Source: an uncultured Dysgonomonas sp. (GTDB taxonomy: Bacteria; Bacteroidota; Bacteroidia; Bacteroidales; Dysgonomonadaceae). Taken from it: a stretch of DNA of 52,668 nucleotides. The translations under genes were made by a program, and so were the position numbers. The notes beneath the pieces were generated by a model. The model saw nothing but the letters and a program-made list of their open reading frames with translations. It searched no databases and was not told the DNA's origin. The stretch is taken from positions 1 to 52,668 of the forward strand of contig CALKIV010000101.1 in assembly GCA_937995835.1 (NCBI GenBank). Direction: 5' to 3'. This document shows positions 42,365 through 51,865 of the stretch, in pieces; the stretch's first letter is position 1; each line of letters begins with the position of its first letter.

Positions 42365-45013
42365 ATGAAATATTTTTTATCTCTTCTTTTTGTTTTACTT
42401 CCCATCTTATCTTTTTCTCAGGAAAGCTCAAACCCTAGGGCTACTGTTAAAGGCTTTGTGGCGAGTGCTGATTCTAAGGAAGGAATAGAAATGGCAACGA
42501 TCAAAATCTTGTCTCCTGACAGCTCTTTCATCCAAGGGATATCGGCATCGCACACCGGAGGCTTCACCTTTAAGCACAATCCGGGAAAATACATCCTCGA
42601 AGCCTCTATGCTGGGCTACAAAAAAGGATATCGCAATTTGAATTTGGTTAAAGACAAAACAGTAGATCTAGACACCATATTTCTGAAAACGGATGAAATC
42701 TTCTTAGACGAAATGCAAGTTGTAGCCCAACTACCTCCAGTCCAAGTAAAGGGTGACACCATTGAATTCAACGCAGGAGCATATAACACCGATGGCAGCA
42801 GTGTTTTGAAAGATCTGATCAAGCAGATTCCGGGGCTCGAGATGGATCAGAATGGAATACTGAAAGCCAATGGCAAAACAATCACCAAGATTTTAGTGGA
42901 CAATAAAGAATATTTTGGCAATGACATCAACATGGCATTATCTACACTGCCAGCTAACATGATCAACAAGCTGCAACTCTTTGAAAAAGAATCGGAAGAG
43001 GCTAAAGCCACAGGCATCAAAGACGAGCAACCCGAACAGGTGCTCAATCTGGATGTGAAAGAGGAATTTAAAAGAAGTGTTTTCGGTGACACCAAATCAG
43101 GACTAGGCAACAAGGGAAGGCATACCAACAGATTTAATCTGAATAAGATGCATGGAGACAACCAATATTCACTCGTAGGAGATATTAACAATATCAACGA
43201 TTCGGAGTATAGTTCTTATTCGTCTGCCAATTTTGACGACAACATCAGCAAAAGTATTGGAGCCAATTTTAACATCCAAGAATCTGAGAAAATAACGATC
43301 AATGGAAGTGCACGATACAACAACAACAAGGCTCGAGACGAATATATAAGTGACTCCTATTCTTCCATTCTCAATCAGTATTCCGACAGAAAAGGCAGAG
43401 GGATCAACAAACGCCAAAACATGGATTTGAATACCTCTGTAGACTGGAAGCCAGACAGCTTGACTTTTATCTATTTCTCCACACGCATGGGATTTGGCAA
43501 GGGAAATAATATTTCAAACTCGATGGACTCGGCTCGCATTGTAGGTAAAAACACCACATCAGCTCACACCAATCGCTACTCTGAAAACGACAGAATCAAT
43601 GTAAACAACAGCTTGATGCTCTCTAGAAAGCTAAACGACAAAGGACGAAACGTGACCTTAAACCTATCGCAAAGCTACGGCAGAGACACAAGTGAAGGCT
43701 CTAACTATTCGGAAAAAAAATATTGGGAAACAAATGAAACTGACATCATAGACCAACGGTCGAACAACAACAGCAAGAGTACTTCGTATGGCATATCTGC
43801 ACGATACATAGAACCTATTGGGAAAGAAAATAAAATTTATGCTTCATATCAAGTGGGGTTCAACAATGGTGACCGCATTGGCGATGTAAAGAAAATAGAC
43901 CCTGTAACAGGCGACTATATCATCGCTGATCCTGACTATTCCAGAACAACAGAGTCGAGCAGCATAAGGCAAAGCGTGCGACTCGGCTTTCAGCACACCA
44001 AAGAGAAATATAACTTTGGGGCTAATTTCTCGATTGATCCGTCACTTACTCGCAATAAGACCATTTTCATCGACAAAGAACCGGAAGATCTGAAGCAAAA
44101 TGTAATCAATTACTCCCCTTCTCTTCGTTTTAGCTGGCAAGCAAAGAAAGATAGTTATGTAGATTTTAATTATTATGGTTCCACAAACCATCCATCTATC
44201 ACGCAATTATCTTCCGACATCATCATACATAGTGCTACAAATCAGACACAAGGCAACCCTAATCTGAAGCCAAGCTTCAACAACAACATCAACCTAAGTT
44301 ATAGAAAATCAGACTTCGAATCTGGCAGATATTTCTCATCCAGCTTAAGCTATTCTTATACATTCAACAGTGTAATCCCTTTTCAGAAGGTGGACGAACA
44401 TAGCAATACTTACAATTCTTATCGAAACATCGATGGCAACTCTAGCGCCTATGCTTATGTCAGCTTTAACACACCGTTGAAAAATAAAAAATTCAACATA
44501 GGAGTTAATCTCAACTCTTCTTTCAATAAAAATATTAGTTACATCAACGAACAGAAAAACATTCAGGATAGTTATGGCCTATCTCCTTCCATCTTTGGGC
44601 GATTCAATTCAGACAAAGTGGAAACAAATTTGAATGTATATGTCAATCATTATATTAGTAAAAATAACTTGGCAGAGATCAAAAGATCAAATCATACGAG
44701 CTATCGTGTGAGCAACTACCTGAAAATAAATCTACCGTTAGACTTTTCCATCGAAAGCAACCTCGACTTCTCTTATCGTTCTGGTCTAGGAGATAATATC
44801 AAAAAAGATGAAACAATGTGGAATTTGGCTGTAGCTAAACTCTTTTTGAAAGAAAAAAGAGGCACTCTAAAGTTCGAATTCTTCGACGTTCTCAATGACT
44901 TACGTCAACAAGAAAACACCGTCAGTGGAAGCGATTATAGCAACTACTGGAGAAAGGAAATCAACAATTATTTCATACTTAGCTTCTCATATAGGTTCAA
45001 CTTTCTACAATAA
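42365..45013 (+). CDS. Outer-membrane beta-barrel protein, TonB-receptor-like
   Basis: I start at the ATG at 42365, which gives MKYFLSLLFVLLPILSFSQ, a clean signal peptide; the frame extends only to a TTG at 42350. The 882 residues contain a carboxypeptidase-regulatory-like beta domain (ATVKGFVASADSKEGIEMAT, about 25-105), a plug-like region (KDLIKQIPGLEMDQNGILKA) and a large outer-membrane beta-barrel of the OMP_b-brl_3 type with an aromatic C-terminal strand. No SusD partner or TonB box is visible. Probably a receptor or transporter for an unknown substrate. Single-gene unit. Confidence 0.85.
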   Translation: MKYFLSLLFVLLPILSFSQESSNPRATVKGFVASADSKEGIEMATIKILSPDSSFIQGISASHTGGFTFKHNPGKYILEASMLGYKKGYRNLNLVKDKTVDLDTIFLKTDEIFLDEMQVVAQLPPVQVKGDTIEFNAGAYNTDGSSVLKDLIKQIPGLEMDQNGILKANGKTITKILVDNKEYFGNDINMALSTLPANMINKLQLFEKESEEAKATGIKDEQPEQVLNLDVKEEFKRSVFGDTKSGLGNKGRHTNRFNLNKMHGDNQYSLVGDINNINDSEYSSYSSANFDDNISKSIGANFNIQESEKITINGSARYNNNKARDEYISDSYSSILNQYSDRKGRGINKRQNMDLNTSVDWKPDSLTFIYFSTRMGFGKGNNISNSMDSARIVGKNTTSAHTNRYSENDRINVNNSLMLSRKLNDKGRNVTLNLSQSYGRDTSEGSNYSEKKYWETNETDIIDQRSNNNSKSTSYGISARYIEPIGKENKIYASYQVGFNNGDRIGDVKKIDPVTGDYIIADPDYSRTTESSSIRQSVRLGFQHTKEKYNFGANFSIDPSLTRNKTIFIDKEPEDLKQNVINYSPSLRFSWQAKKDSYVDFNYYGSTNHPSITQLSSDIIIHSATNQTQGNPNLKPSFNNNINLSYRKSDFESGRYFSSSLSYSYTFNSVIPFQKVDEHSNTYNSYRNIDGNSSAYAYVSFNTPLKNKKFNIGVNLNSSFNKNISYINEQKNIQDSYGLSPSIFGRFNSDKVETNLNVYVNHYISKNNLAEIKRSNHTSYRVSNYLKINLPLDFSIESNLDFSYRSGLGDNIKKDETMWNLAVAKLFLKEKRGTLKFEFFDVLNDLRQQENTVSGSDYSNYWRKEINNYFILSFSYRFNFLQ

Positions 45014-45108
45014 CACAAAAAACATTGTTAAAAAGACCAATTAACTGTTTAAAAGAGTTAGTTTTGCAACTTCTTATTCTGTAAAATTGTAAAAAAGAGT
45101 AATTTATT

Positions 45109-45840
45109 ATGGCTAAAAAAGTATTTTTAACGTTTGTTCTACTTTCACTTGCTGCTCTATCTGTATGCAGTCAAAACTTGCAAGTCCACTTCGATCCTCG
45201 TCGCTCTATTCATGGCACTGACGATTTTGCAAGAAACTATGTGACTACAACTTTCGAAATGTTTAAACCAGACAAATGGGGTTCTACCTTTATGTTTGTT
45301 GATTTAGACTTCAATATGAAAAAAAGTAATATCGGCTTAGCGTACCTAGAGATTGCTAGAGATCAAAACTTAGGAAATTTACCGATCAAGGCTCACATGG
45401 AGTTTAACGGTGGGGTAGGAAAAACATTAGATCATTATGGATTCAGCATCGAGAATGCTTATCTGTTAGGAGCATCGTATCCTTTTGCGGTTGGTAGTTT
45501 CAATTTTAGTACATATGCTGCATATAAACTGTACACATTTGACAAAACAAGTCATGATGTGCAGTGGACACTTACATGGAATGCTAATTTCTTTGATAAT
45601 AAATTTACCATGACCGGTTTTTTTGATATCTGGTCGCAAAATAAAAATAAAGGAAAAGCAAACTGGACAAGTGGAAAAAAAGTAGTTATCATCACCGAAC
45701 CTCAGTTTTGGTATAATGTAAATTCTAATCTCTCTCTGGGTACTGAGGTGGAGATTACAAGCAACTTTTATACAAATGCAACAACAGGAAAAGATAAAGC
45801 TTTTGTCAACCCGACGATTGCTGCTAAATGGAATTTTTAA
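45109..45840 (+). CDS. Tsx-like outer-membrane nucleoside channel (DUF5020)
   Basis: A 243-residue protein with a signal peptide (ending LSVCSQ) and a small beta-barrel of alternating strands ending in AAKWNF, an aromatic C-terminal strand. MFKPDKWGSTFMFVDLDF and the WxxNF patterns resemble the nucleoside-specific channel Tsx; I know the family in Bacteroidetes as DUF5020. It is followed after 10 bases by a purine-type permease, which supports a role in nucleobase or nucleoside entry through the outer membrane. Confidence 0.78.
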   Translation: MAKKVFLTFVLLSLAALSVCSQNLQVHFDPRRSIHGTDDFARNYVTTTFEMFKPDKWGSTFMFVDLDFNMKKSNIGLAYLEIARDQNLGNLPIKAHMEFNGGVGKTLDHYGFSIENAYLLGASYPFAVGSFNFSTYAAYKLYTFDKTSHDVQWTLTWNANFFDNKFTMTGFFDIWSQNKNKGKANWTSGKKVVIITEPQFWYNVNSNLSLGTEVEITSNFYTNATTGKDKAFVNPTIAAKWNF

Positions 45841-45850
45841 TTAGAAAAAA

Positions 45851-47179
45851 ATGTTAGAAAAAATATTTAAACTTTCAGAAAACGGAGCAACCATAAAGAA
45901 GGAGTTCATTGCTGGACTAATCACCTTCTTAACAATGGCTTATGTTCTGGTAGTGAACCCTAACATATTGGGAACAACCGGCATGGACGAAGCTGCTCTA
46001 TTTACGGCGACTGCCCTTGCAGCCGTTGTAGCCACTGTTCTAATGGGATTGTTGGCTAACCTTCCGGTGGCACAAGCATCTGGAATGGGATTGAACACCT
46101 TCTTTGCTTTCACCATCGTGGGACAAATGGGTTGTACTTGGCAATTTGCCCTAACAGCTGTATTTATCGAGGGGATCATTTTCATCATCTTGACCTTCTT
46201 GAATGTGCGAGAACTTATCATCAAGAGTATTCCCGCAGTATTAAAGAATGCCATTCCTGTTGGTATTGGGATGTTCGTCGCTCTCATTGGATTGAAAAAT
46301 GCAAATATCATTGCTAGCCATCCTGCTACCTTTATCACTTTAGGCGACTTTTCTCAACACTCTGTTTGGATTGCCTTAGTAGGATTAATAATTACCGTTG
46401 TACTTTATGTATTGAAGGTACAAGGAGCAATGCTTTTCGGTATTATTGCTGCAACTATATTTGGTTTCTTCACCGGTGATGTAGCTATGCCAGAAGGAGC
46501 ACTTGTTGCACTTCCTCCATCCCTTAGCCCTATTTTTGCTCAATTTGAATGGGATACCATTTTTGCGAGCAAAGAGGCTCTAATCAACATGATCATTGTG
46601 GTGTTTGTTCTACTTTTAGTCAACTTGTTTGACACCGTAGGAACACTGATTGCTGTAATCAGTAAAATTGGAGGAACTGATAAAGATGGCAACTTCCCTC
46701 AAATGAAGAAAGCTCTTTTTGCTGATGCTATTGGAACAACTTTTGGAGCCGTATTAGGAACAAGTACCGTAACCTCTTACGTAGAAAGTGCTGCCGGAGT
46801 AGCTGCCGGAGGTAAAACAGGGCTTACAGCCATGTCAACAGCTTTCTTCTTCGTTTTGGCACTTTTCTTTTTCCCTATCTTCAGCATTGTTCCTGCAGGA
46901 GCAACAGCTGCACCACTTATCATCATTGGGTTCTTCATGATGTCATCAGTGGTTAAGATCGACTTCAATGACATGTCAGAAGGTTTGCCAGCATTCATCA
47001 CCATTGTGTTTATGCCATTTACATATAGTATTGCCAATGGTATCGCCTTTGGGGTGTTGAGTTTTGTATTTATCAAACTCTTATCCGGAAAGGTAAAAGA
47101 TATTACCATCACAGTGACCATCGTGGCTATTCTCTTCTTAGTTAAGATTATACTAGATGCTATGCATATTACTGCATAA
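45851..47179 (+). CDS. NCS2-family purine permease
   Basis: A 442-residue inner-membrane protein with 12-14 helices of the AzgA-like branch of the NCS2 family. Typical motifs are TMAYVLVVNPNILGTTGMDE near the start, ASGMGLNTFFAFTIVGQMG and LFDTVGTLIAVISKIG; AzgA members take up adenine, guanine and hypoxanthine with protons. Placed 10 bases after the Tsx-like channel, so the pair forms a two-membrane uptake route. The guanine deaminase at 24434 could use its product, an inference. Confidence 0.88.
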   Translation: MLEKIFKLSENGATIKKEFIAGLITFLTMAYVLVVNPNILGTTGMDEAALFTATALAAVVATVLMGLLANLPVAQASGMGLNTFFAFTIVGQMGCTWQFALTAVFIEGIIFIILTFLNVRELIIKSIPAVLKNAIPVGIGMFVALIGLKNANIIASHPATFITLGDFSQHSVWIALVGLIITVVLYVLKVQGAMLFGIIAATIFGFFTGDVAMPEGALVALPPSLSPIFAQFEWDTIFASKEALINMIIVVFVLLLVNLFDTVGTLIAVISKIGGTDKDGNFPQMKKALFADAIGTTFGAVLGTSTVTSYVESAAGVAAGGKTGLTAMSTAFFFVLALFFFPIFSIVPAGATAAPLIIIGFFMMSSVVKIDFNDMSEGLPAFITIVFMPFTYSIANGIAFGVLSFVFIKLLSGKVKDITITVTIVAILFLVKIILDAMHITA

Positions 47180-47201
47180 ACTTTAAAATATCAATAAGAA
47201 G

Positions 47202-47240
47202 ATCCCTCGTTACGAACAATTTGTAACGAGGGATTTTTTA
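47202..47240 (+). terminator. Terminator of the purine-uptake pair
   Basis: ATCCCTCGTTAC (47202-47213) and GTAACGAGGGAT (47223-47234) form a 12-bp stem with a 9-base loop, followed by a T-run. Confidence 0.95.
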
Positions 47241-47332
47241 TTTTCTTTTTTAACAAAAAAAATTGCTCATTTTATTCAAGAATGATTTTTTTTGCATATC
47301 AGAAATTCACAGTACATCTTAACAAACTACAT

Positions 47333-48592
47333 ATGGAATTATACTACTCTTTCTCTATCATTATTGTCATTGCAACCCTCTTTGCCTACCTCAACAAACT
47401 ATACCTAAAGTTGCCTTCTACCATTGGCATCATGGTGATTGCGATGGTGGTGTCTTTCTTGCTCGTCTTTGTTGTCAATCCAATATCAGGAGAACCATTG
47501 AACGACTTGGCTAAAGTTCTTGGAAGTTTCAATTTTACCAATATCTTAATGAATGGCATGCTTAGCTTCTTGCTCTTTGCGGGCGCCATTCACATCAATC
47601 TGGCCGACCTGAAAGAACAAAAAGCTCCAGTAATGGTGTTCTCCACCCTTAGCGTACTGATCTCGGCTTTTGTCGTTTCTTTTGCGCTATACTACCTTCT
47701 CAATATTTTGCTACCAATGATAGACCTCCACATGGAAATTCCGTACATCTACTGCCTGCTCTTTGGGGCGTTAATTTCACCTACTGACCCTATTGCAGTG
47801 TTGAGTATTCTAAAAGAAGCGAAAGTCTCTAAATCGCTTGAAACAAAGGTGGCAGGAGAATCATTGTTCAACGATGGTATGGCAGTTGTGGTGTTTGCTG
47901 TCATCTTACAGTTGGCTGAAGGGCAACACATCGATCTTTCATTTACGCATATCACTTGGCTATTTATCAAGGAGGCTATTGGAGGGCTACTTGTTGGCAT
48001 CATTCTAGGATGGATAGGTGCCATGATGATGAAAAAAGCTAATGACTACAAAATATCTGTACTCATCACTCTTTCTGTTGTCATGGGTGGATCCATGGTG
48101 GCACATATGATCCACATCTCCGGACCACTGACTATGGTGGCAGCAGGATTGATAATCGGTAACTCTAAACGAAAGATAAAACATGAAGGACAAGAAACTA
48201 AAAGCCACCTAAGCACTTTTTGGGAGCTAGTAGATGATATTATGAATGCCGTCCTATTTCTTTTCATTGGCTTTGAATTAATATTAATTCCTCATCTGAA
48301 CAGGTATTGGCTGATAGGATGTATCTGCATTATAGTTGTTCTTTTGGCACGCTACATATCCATCAAAGTACCAACTTTAATCATTCCTTTCAAAGAGAAA
48401 TTTACCAGAGGAACGATTACCATATTGGTTTGGGGTGGTCTGCGTGGTGGCGTTTCCATCGCACTAGCCTTGTCTATCCCCGAAGGTCCATACAAACAGA
48501 TAATCATCGCCGGAACATATTTTGTCGTGGTATTTTCGATCGTCATCCAAGGATTAAGCATTGGTAAGCTGGCAAAGAGAATAGAGGTCTGA
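47333..48592 (+). CDS. CPA1-family Na+/H+ antiporter (NhaP-like)
   Basis: Beginning at the ATG at 47333 (MELYYSFSIIIVIATLFAYL) the protein has 419 residues and about 12 membrane helices. The transport core is SPTDPIAVLSILKEA and ESLFNDGMAVVVF, whose TDP and ND residues bind the cation. WGGLRGGVSIALALSIPEGP near the end is typical of CPA1. A longer frame from 47282 would add 17 polar residues before the first helix and is less likely. It exports Na+ in exchange for protons. Single gene. Confidence 0.88.
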   Translation: MELYYSFSIIIVIATLFAYLNKLYLKLPSTIGIMVIAMVVSFLLVFVVNPISGEPLNDLAKVLGSFNFTNILMNGMLSFLLFAGAIHINLADLKEQKAPVMVFSTLSVLISAFVVSFALYYLLNILLPMIDLHMEIPYIYCLLFGALISPTDPIAVLSILKEAKVSKSLETKVAGESLFNDGMAVVVFAVILQLAEGQHIDLSFTHITWLFIKEAIGGLLVGIILGWIGAMMMKKANDYKISVLITLSVVMGGSMVAHMIHISGPLTMVAAGLIIGNSKRKIKHEGQETKSHLSTFWELVDDIMNAVLFLFIGFELILIPHLNRYWLIGCICIIVVLLARYISIKVPTLIIPFKEKFTRGTITILVWGGLRGGVSIALALSIPEGPYKQIIIAGTYFVVVFSIVIQGLSIGKLAKRIEV

Positions 48593-48594
48593 AA

Positions 48595-48623
48595 TAAAAA
48601 AGGAACACCGTTTTGGTGTTCCT
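48595..48623 (-). terminator. Terminator of the DUF5672 gene
   Basis: AGGAACACC (48601-48609) and GGTGTTCCT (48615-48623) form a perfect 9-bp stem. On the minus strand the hairpin is followed by TTTTTATTTC, so it most likely ends purF-DUF5672. It may also stop the antiporter transcript, though less well. Confidence 0.85.
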
Positions 48624-48651
48624 CATTCTTTATCTTTCAAAAAAAGATGAA

Positions 48652-49470
48652 TTATCTAATATGTTTACTCCAAAAAGAGTCATATTCATACCTTTCCCAT
48701 GCGTGACAACCAAAAGGCAACTTACCTCCTGTTTGCTTGAACAAATATGATGGATCCTGCTCGAAGGAAAAGTACATTGCCACATCAGAGTTAGGCACTT
48801 TGAAAGGCGACTTTCTTCGATATCGTTGCATCGCAAAAAACTTATCTTCGTTAGCTAAATCTTTCTCGATTATCGATTTTACCGAATTTTGAAAACCAAA
48901 CATTCCTCTGAAAAGCAAATACGGTTTTCTGTAAGGCCCTCTTTCCTCATATAGGTATTTTAACCCCTCAAGAGTCAAAAGAAAACGTCTATTGGTCAAA
49001 GCATCTATCATGCTTTCCACTTTACGCAAAGAAAATCCCCCGTTACCACTATTGATTGGGTCTATTTGAGTCGTTCTGACAATTCTCCATGGAGCGCCAA
49101 TATAATCGTAACCTTGCGAACACCAATAATTCACCTCGTCTCTGAAAACAAAAGCATCTGGTTGATAAAGCAACATATACTCCCATTGCTCAAAGCATTC
49201 GTAAAAAGCCTTATTCAGCAGTAATGAATTATATCCATTTATACTTTGAAAGAAATGAGGTGCAAACCTTATTGTTTCTAAAACCCTGTCATATTCAGCA
49301 AATAATTGCTCATAAACTGATATATCTAAGTTTTTAGGACACACAAGTCTTATATCATGCGCTTTCAGCACAGAAAGACACTGCCTTATCGATATCACTT
49401 CAAGATCATTTAAATGAACCTTGTAGGCAGGAATAGCAACAACGCAACGGGTCTTTGTACTTGTCATCAC
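48652..49470 (-). CDS. DUF5672-type glycosyltransferase-like protein
   Basis: A 272-residue cytoplasmic protein. The pattern YDYIGAPW, SGNGGFSLRKV, EDKFF and the ending GCHAWERYEYDSFW is that of the DUF5672 family, which I associate with glycosyltransferase-like proteins of polysaccharide loci; MLLYQPDAFVFRD suggests a DxD-like site. The start ATG overlaps the purF stop by 4 bases, so the genes are coupled even though their functions seem unrelated. Acceptor unknown. Confidence 0.83.
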   Translation of the reverse strand: MMTSTKTRCVVAIPAYKVHLNDLEVISIRQCLSVLKAHDIRLVCPKNLDISVYEQLFAEYDRVLETIRFAPHFFQSINGYNSLLLNKAFYECFEQWEYMLLYQPDAFVFRDEVNYWCSQGYDYIGAPWRIVRTTQIDPINSGNGGFSLRKVESMIDALTNRRFLLTLEGLKYLYEERGPYRKPYLLFRGMFGFQNSVKSIIEKDLANEDKFFAMQRYRRKSPFKVPNSDVAMYFSFEQDPSYLFKQTGGKLPFGCHAWERYEYDSFWSKHIR

Positions 49471-51362
49471 TTGTTACTTCTTCCCTTTTCGTAATATCCG
49501 ATAAATGCTTTATTCACCATCCTATTTCCTCCGGGAGTCGGATAGTTACCCGAGAAATACCAATCTCCTTTATGATCAGGACAAGCTTTGTGAAGATTTT
49601 CAATACTTTGAAAAACTATTTCGATTGGTCTATCAATCCCCTCTGGAGTCAATTGCTCAGCCATCTTCTTAGAAATTTCTTCATCAGTGAATTGATCATA
49701 CAATTCTTTTACATGATTAATGATTTCTTCTTTAGAATTCTCTTGTTGAGCTACACTTTTCTTATACACCTCATCAATCAGAGAGGTCATTCCTCTATCT
49801 TCCAGAAGGCCAATACAGGCTCTAAATGCAGCGAAATCTTCTAGACGAGGCATATGTATACCATAACAGTCAGGGAAACGAATTTGAGGGGCTGATGATA
49901 CAATGACAATCTTTTTAGGATCCAGCCTATCTAACATTTTCAGAATGCTTCGCTGTAAAGTTGTCCCTCTCACGATGCTGTCATCAATCACCACCAAGTT
50001 ATCTTTCTTAGGAACCACCGAACCGTAAGTGACATCGTAAACGTGAGCAGCCATGTCATCGCGCCCTTTATCTTGAGCAATGAAAGTACGTAGCTTAACA
50101 TCTTTGATCACTACTTTTTCGGCACGCATTCGCATAGAAAGAATGCTTAACAATTCTTCTTTATCATTGCGTCCTCCTAGTTCTTGTATTTTACGGATCT
50201 TCACTTCATTCATGTGTTGCTGAAAAGCTTCTGTCATTCCGAAAAAAGCAACTTCAGCTGTATTTGGGATAAAGGATAGAACCGTATTTTTTATATCATT
50301 ATCTATCGATTTCAAAATTTGAGGCAATAACAAGTGCCCTAACTTCTTACGTTCCCTGTAAATATCTGCATCAGAGCCTCGAGAGAAATAAATACGTTCG
50401 AATGAACAAGGCGAGGGCTGAGTGTTAGGTTCACGAATTTGCGAGAAGATCACTGTTCCATCTTTCTTCACGATGATGGCTTGTCCTGGCAAGAGTTCTT
50501 TGACATCCTCCACTTTCAATTTCATGGCTGTTTGTATCACAGGACGCTCAGATGCCACAATTACAGCTTCGTCATCCATATAGTAAAATGCGGGACGAAT
50601 GCCCCAAGGATCACGATAAACAAAGGTATCTCCATTACCAATAATTCCACTGATCACAAAACCACCATCCCATTTTCGGCTCACACGCCTAAGCATAAAC
50701 GGAATGTCTAAATTATTTTCGATCAATGTATTTAATGCTTGTCCCTTCAGTTTCGACTCCTTGCTGAATTTATCGTATTGAAATTGCACCTCTCTGTCCA
50801 GTGCATGTCCCAGCATTTCGAGGAGGATAAAAGTATCACCATAGTTTCTAGGATGCTGTCCTTGCTGAAAAAGAATATCAAGAAGCTCGTCAACATTGGT
50901 CATATTGAAATTTCCGGCCAAGGTCAAATTTCTTGATCTCCAATTATTTCTTCGTAGTAAAGGATGGACGTAAGAAATTCCATCATTGTCATTTGTGCTA
51001 TAACGCAAGTGTCCTAACAAGATCTCTCCAACAAACGGAAGGTGCTTCTTAGCAAACTCCAGGTCTTGTAGATCTTCACTGGATACGCGTTCGTAGTTTT
51101 TATAAATATTGCCGAATATCTCAGCAATAGCTCCAGCCCCTAAAGCCCTTTCTCGAAAAATAAACTCATTCCCCGGCTCAGGGTTCATCTTGACAACTGA
51201 CAAGCCTGCTCCATCTTGTCCTCTATTATGTTGCTTTTCCATCAGCAGATACAGCTTATTTAAACCGTACTGCCACGTACCATATTTTTCCTGATAATAC
51301 TCTAGTGGTTTCAAAAGGCGAATCATCGCGATTCCACATTCATGCTTTATTGCTTCACTCAT
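49467..51362 (-). CDS. purF: Amidophosphoribosyltransferase, Bacteroidetes long type
   Basis: A 631-residue enzyme. The glutaminase domain begins HECGIAMIRLL with the likely nucleophile Cys9, and has HNRGQDGAGL and RYSTNDNDG. The PRPP-binding loop is VVIDDSIVRGTT (457-468). It converts PRPP and glutamine to phosphoribosylamine, the first step of purine synthesis. It is about 120-160 residues longer than the usual PurF and Cys9 is preceded by eight residues that would need removal. A second class of enzyme with altered function is possible; I consider the PurF name sound for the fold, less so for the exact role. Confidence 0.82.
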   Translation of the reverse strand: MSEAIKHECGIAMIRLLKPLEYYQEKYGTWQYGLNKLYLLMEKQHNRGQDGAGLSVVKMNPEPGNEFIFRERALGAGAIAEIFGNIYKNYERVSSEDLQDLEFAKKHLPFVGEILLGHLRYSTNDNDGISYVHPLLRRNNWRSRNLTLAGNFNMTNVDELLDILFQQGQHPRNYGDTFILLEMLGHALDREVQFQYDKFSKESKLKGQALNTLIENNLDIPFMLRRVSRKWDGGFVISGIIGNGDTFVYRDPWGIRPAFYYMDDEAVIVASERPVIQTAMKLKVEDVKELLPGQAIIVKKDGTVIFSQIREPNTQPSPCSFERIYFSRGSDADIYRERKKLGHLLLPQILKSIDNDIKNTVLSFIPNTAEVAFFGMTEAFQQHMNEVKIRKIQELGGRNDKEELLSILSMRMRAEKVVIKDVKLRTFIAQDKGRDDMAAHVYDVTYGSVVPKKDNLVVIDDSIVRGTTLQRSILKMLDRLDPKKIVIVSSAPQIRFPDCYGIHMPRLEDFAAFRACIGLLEDRGMTSLIDEVYKKSVAQQENSKEEIINHVKELYDQFTDEEISKKMAEQLTPEGIDRPIEIVFQSIENLHKACPDHKGDWYFSGNYPTPGGNRMVNKAFIGYYEKGRSNK

Positions 51363-51404
51363 GATAGAAAGGACTTCAATAATTGTTATTTAAAGAGAAG
51401 TAGG

Positions 51405-51412
51405 CAAAGTTA
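51405..51412 (-). promoter_or_regulatory. -7 element of purF
   Basis: On the minus strand it reads TAACTTTG, a perfect TAnnTTTG box 43 bases upstream of the ATG at 51362. No riboswitch-like structure fits within the short leader. Confidence 0.45.
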
Positions 51413-51585
51413 GCATTTTTTTAAAAAATGTTCGACAATTAATCGATTTGTTTCATATTTTCATCTATCATATATTCAGAGCAAAAACAGTCGTAAATCA
51501 CAGACATAAAGCAAAATACACCCCATGTTACAAAACCCATCTAGAAAAAAGATGAAAAATATTTCAATTTTATTTAGCGAAATGC

Positions 51586-51615
51586 TTGGAGTGTATTAAA
51601 AATGTCATATCTTTG
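51586..51615 (+). promoter_or_regulatory. Promoter of tRNA-Lys with -33 and -7 elements
   Basis: TTG at 51586-51588 and TATCTTTG at 51608-51615 are 19 bases apart, the expected Bacteroidetes spacing. Transcription should start near 51622, about 30 bases before the tRNA. This is the best promoter in the window. Confidence 0.75.
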
Positions 51616-51652
51616 CACTCGCTTTGTCAAACAAACGACATCAGCAGTGGAA

Positions 51653-51725
51653 GATTCCGTAGCTCAGCCGGTAGAGCACATCACTTTTAATGATGGGGTC
51701 CTGGGTTCGAATCCCAGCGGGATCA
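51653..51725 (+). tRNA. tRNA-Lys (anticodon TTT)
   Basis: A complete 73-base cloverleaf without encoded CCA. The acceptor stem GATTCCG pairs with CGGGATC, the D arm is GCTC/GAGC, the anticodon arm CATCA/TGATG encloses CTTTTAA with anticodon TTT at 51686-51688, and the T arm CTGGG/CCCAG encloses TTCGAAT. The discriminator base is A at 51725. Confidence 0.97.
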
Positions 51726-51732
51726 CACTTAT

Positions 51733-51767
51733 AAAAAGACTTTTGAGAAATCAAGAGTCTTTTTTTT
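51733..51767 (+). terminator. Terminator of tRNA-Lys
   Basis: AAAAGACTTTTGA (from 51734) pairs with TCAAGAGTCTTTT (from 51751) with one mismatch around loop GAAA, followed by TTTT. Confidence 0.9.
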
Positions 51768-51803
51768 GTTATAATATTTCGTAGAATGGATTCTCCAAAT
51801 AAT

Positions 51804-51830
51804 GGATCAATCGGAAAAGTCGGATGATCC
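51804..51830. repeat. Dyad after tRNA-Lys
   Basis: GGATCAATCGG (51804-51814) and CGGATGATCC (51821-51830) form a partial inverted repeat with GGATCA/TGATCC arms. It lies between tRNA-Lys and the transposase relic and may be part of the same decayed element. Confidence 0.3.
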
Positions 51831-51865
51831 GATATTTCAAGAAAATATTTTCGAGAGTCTAAAAT

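Noticed and set aside
45014..45108. Purine riboswitch ahead of the Tsx-like/NCS2 pair
   Set aside because: The 95-base gap is AT-rich with no three-way junction or conserved loop sequence of the purine aptamer.
47282..47332. Upstream ATG of the antiporter frame
   Set aside because: It adds 17 mostly polar residues before the first helix and lies close to the preceding terminator; ATG 47333 is a better start, though not proven.
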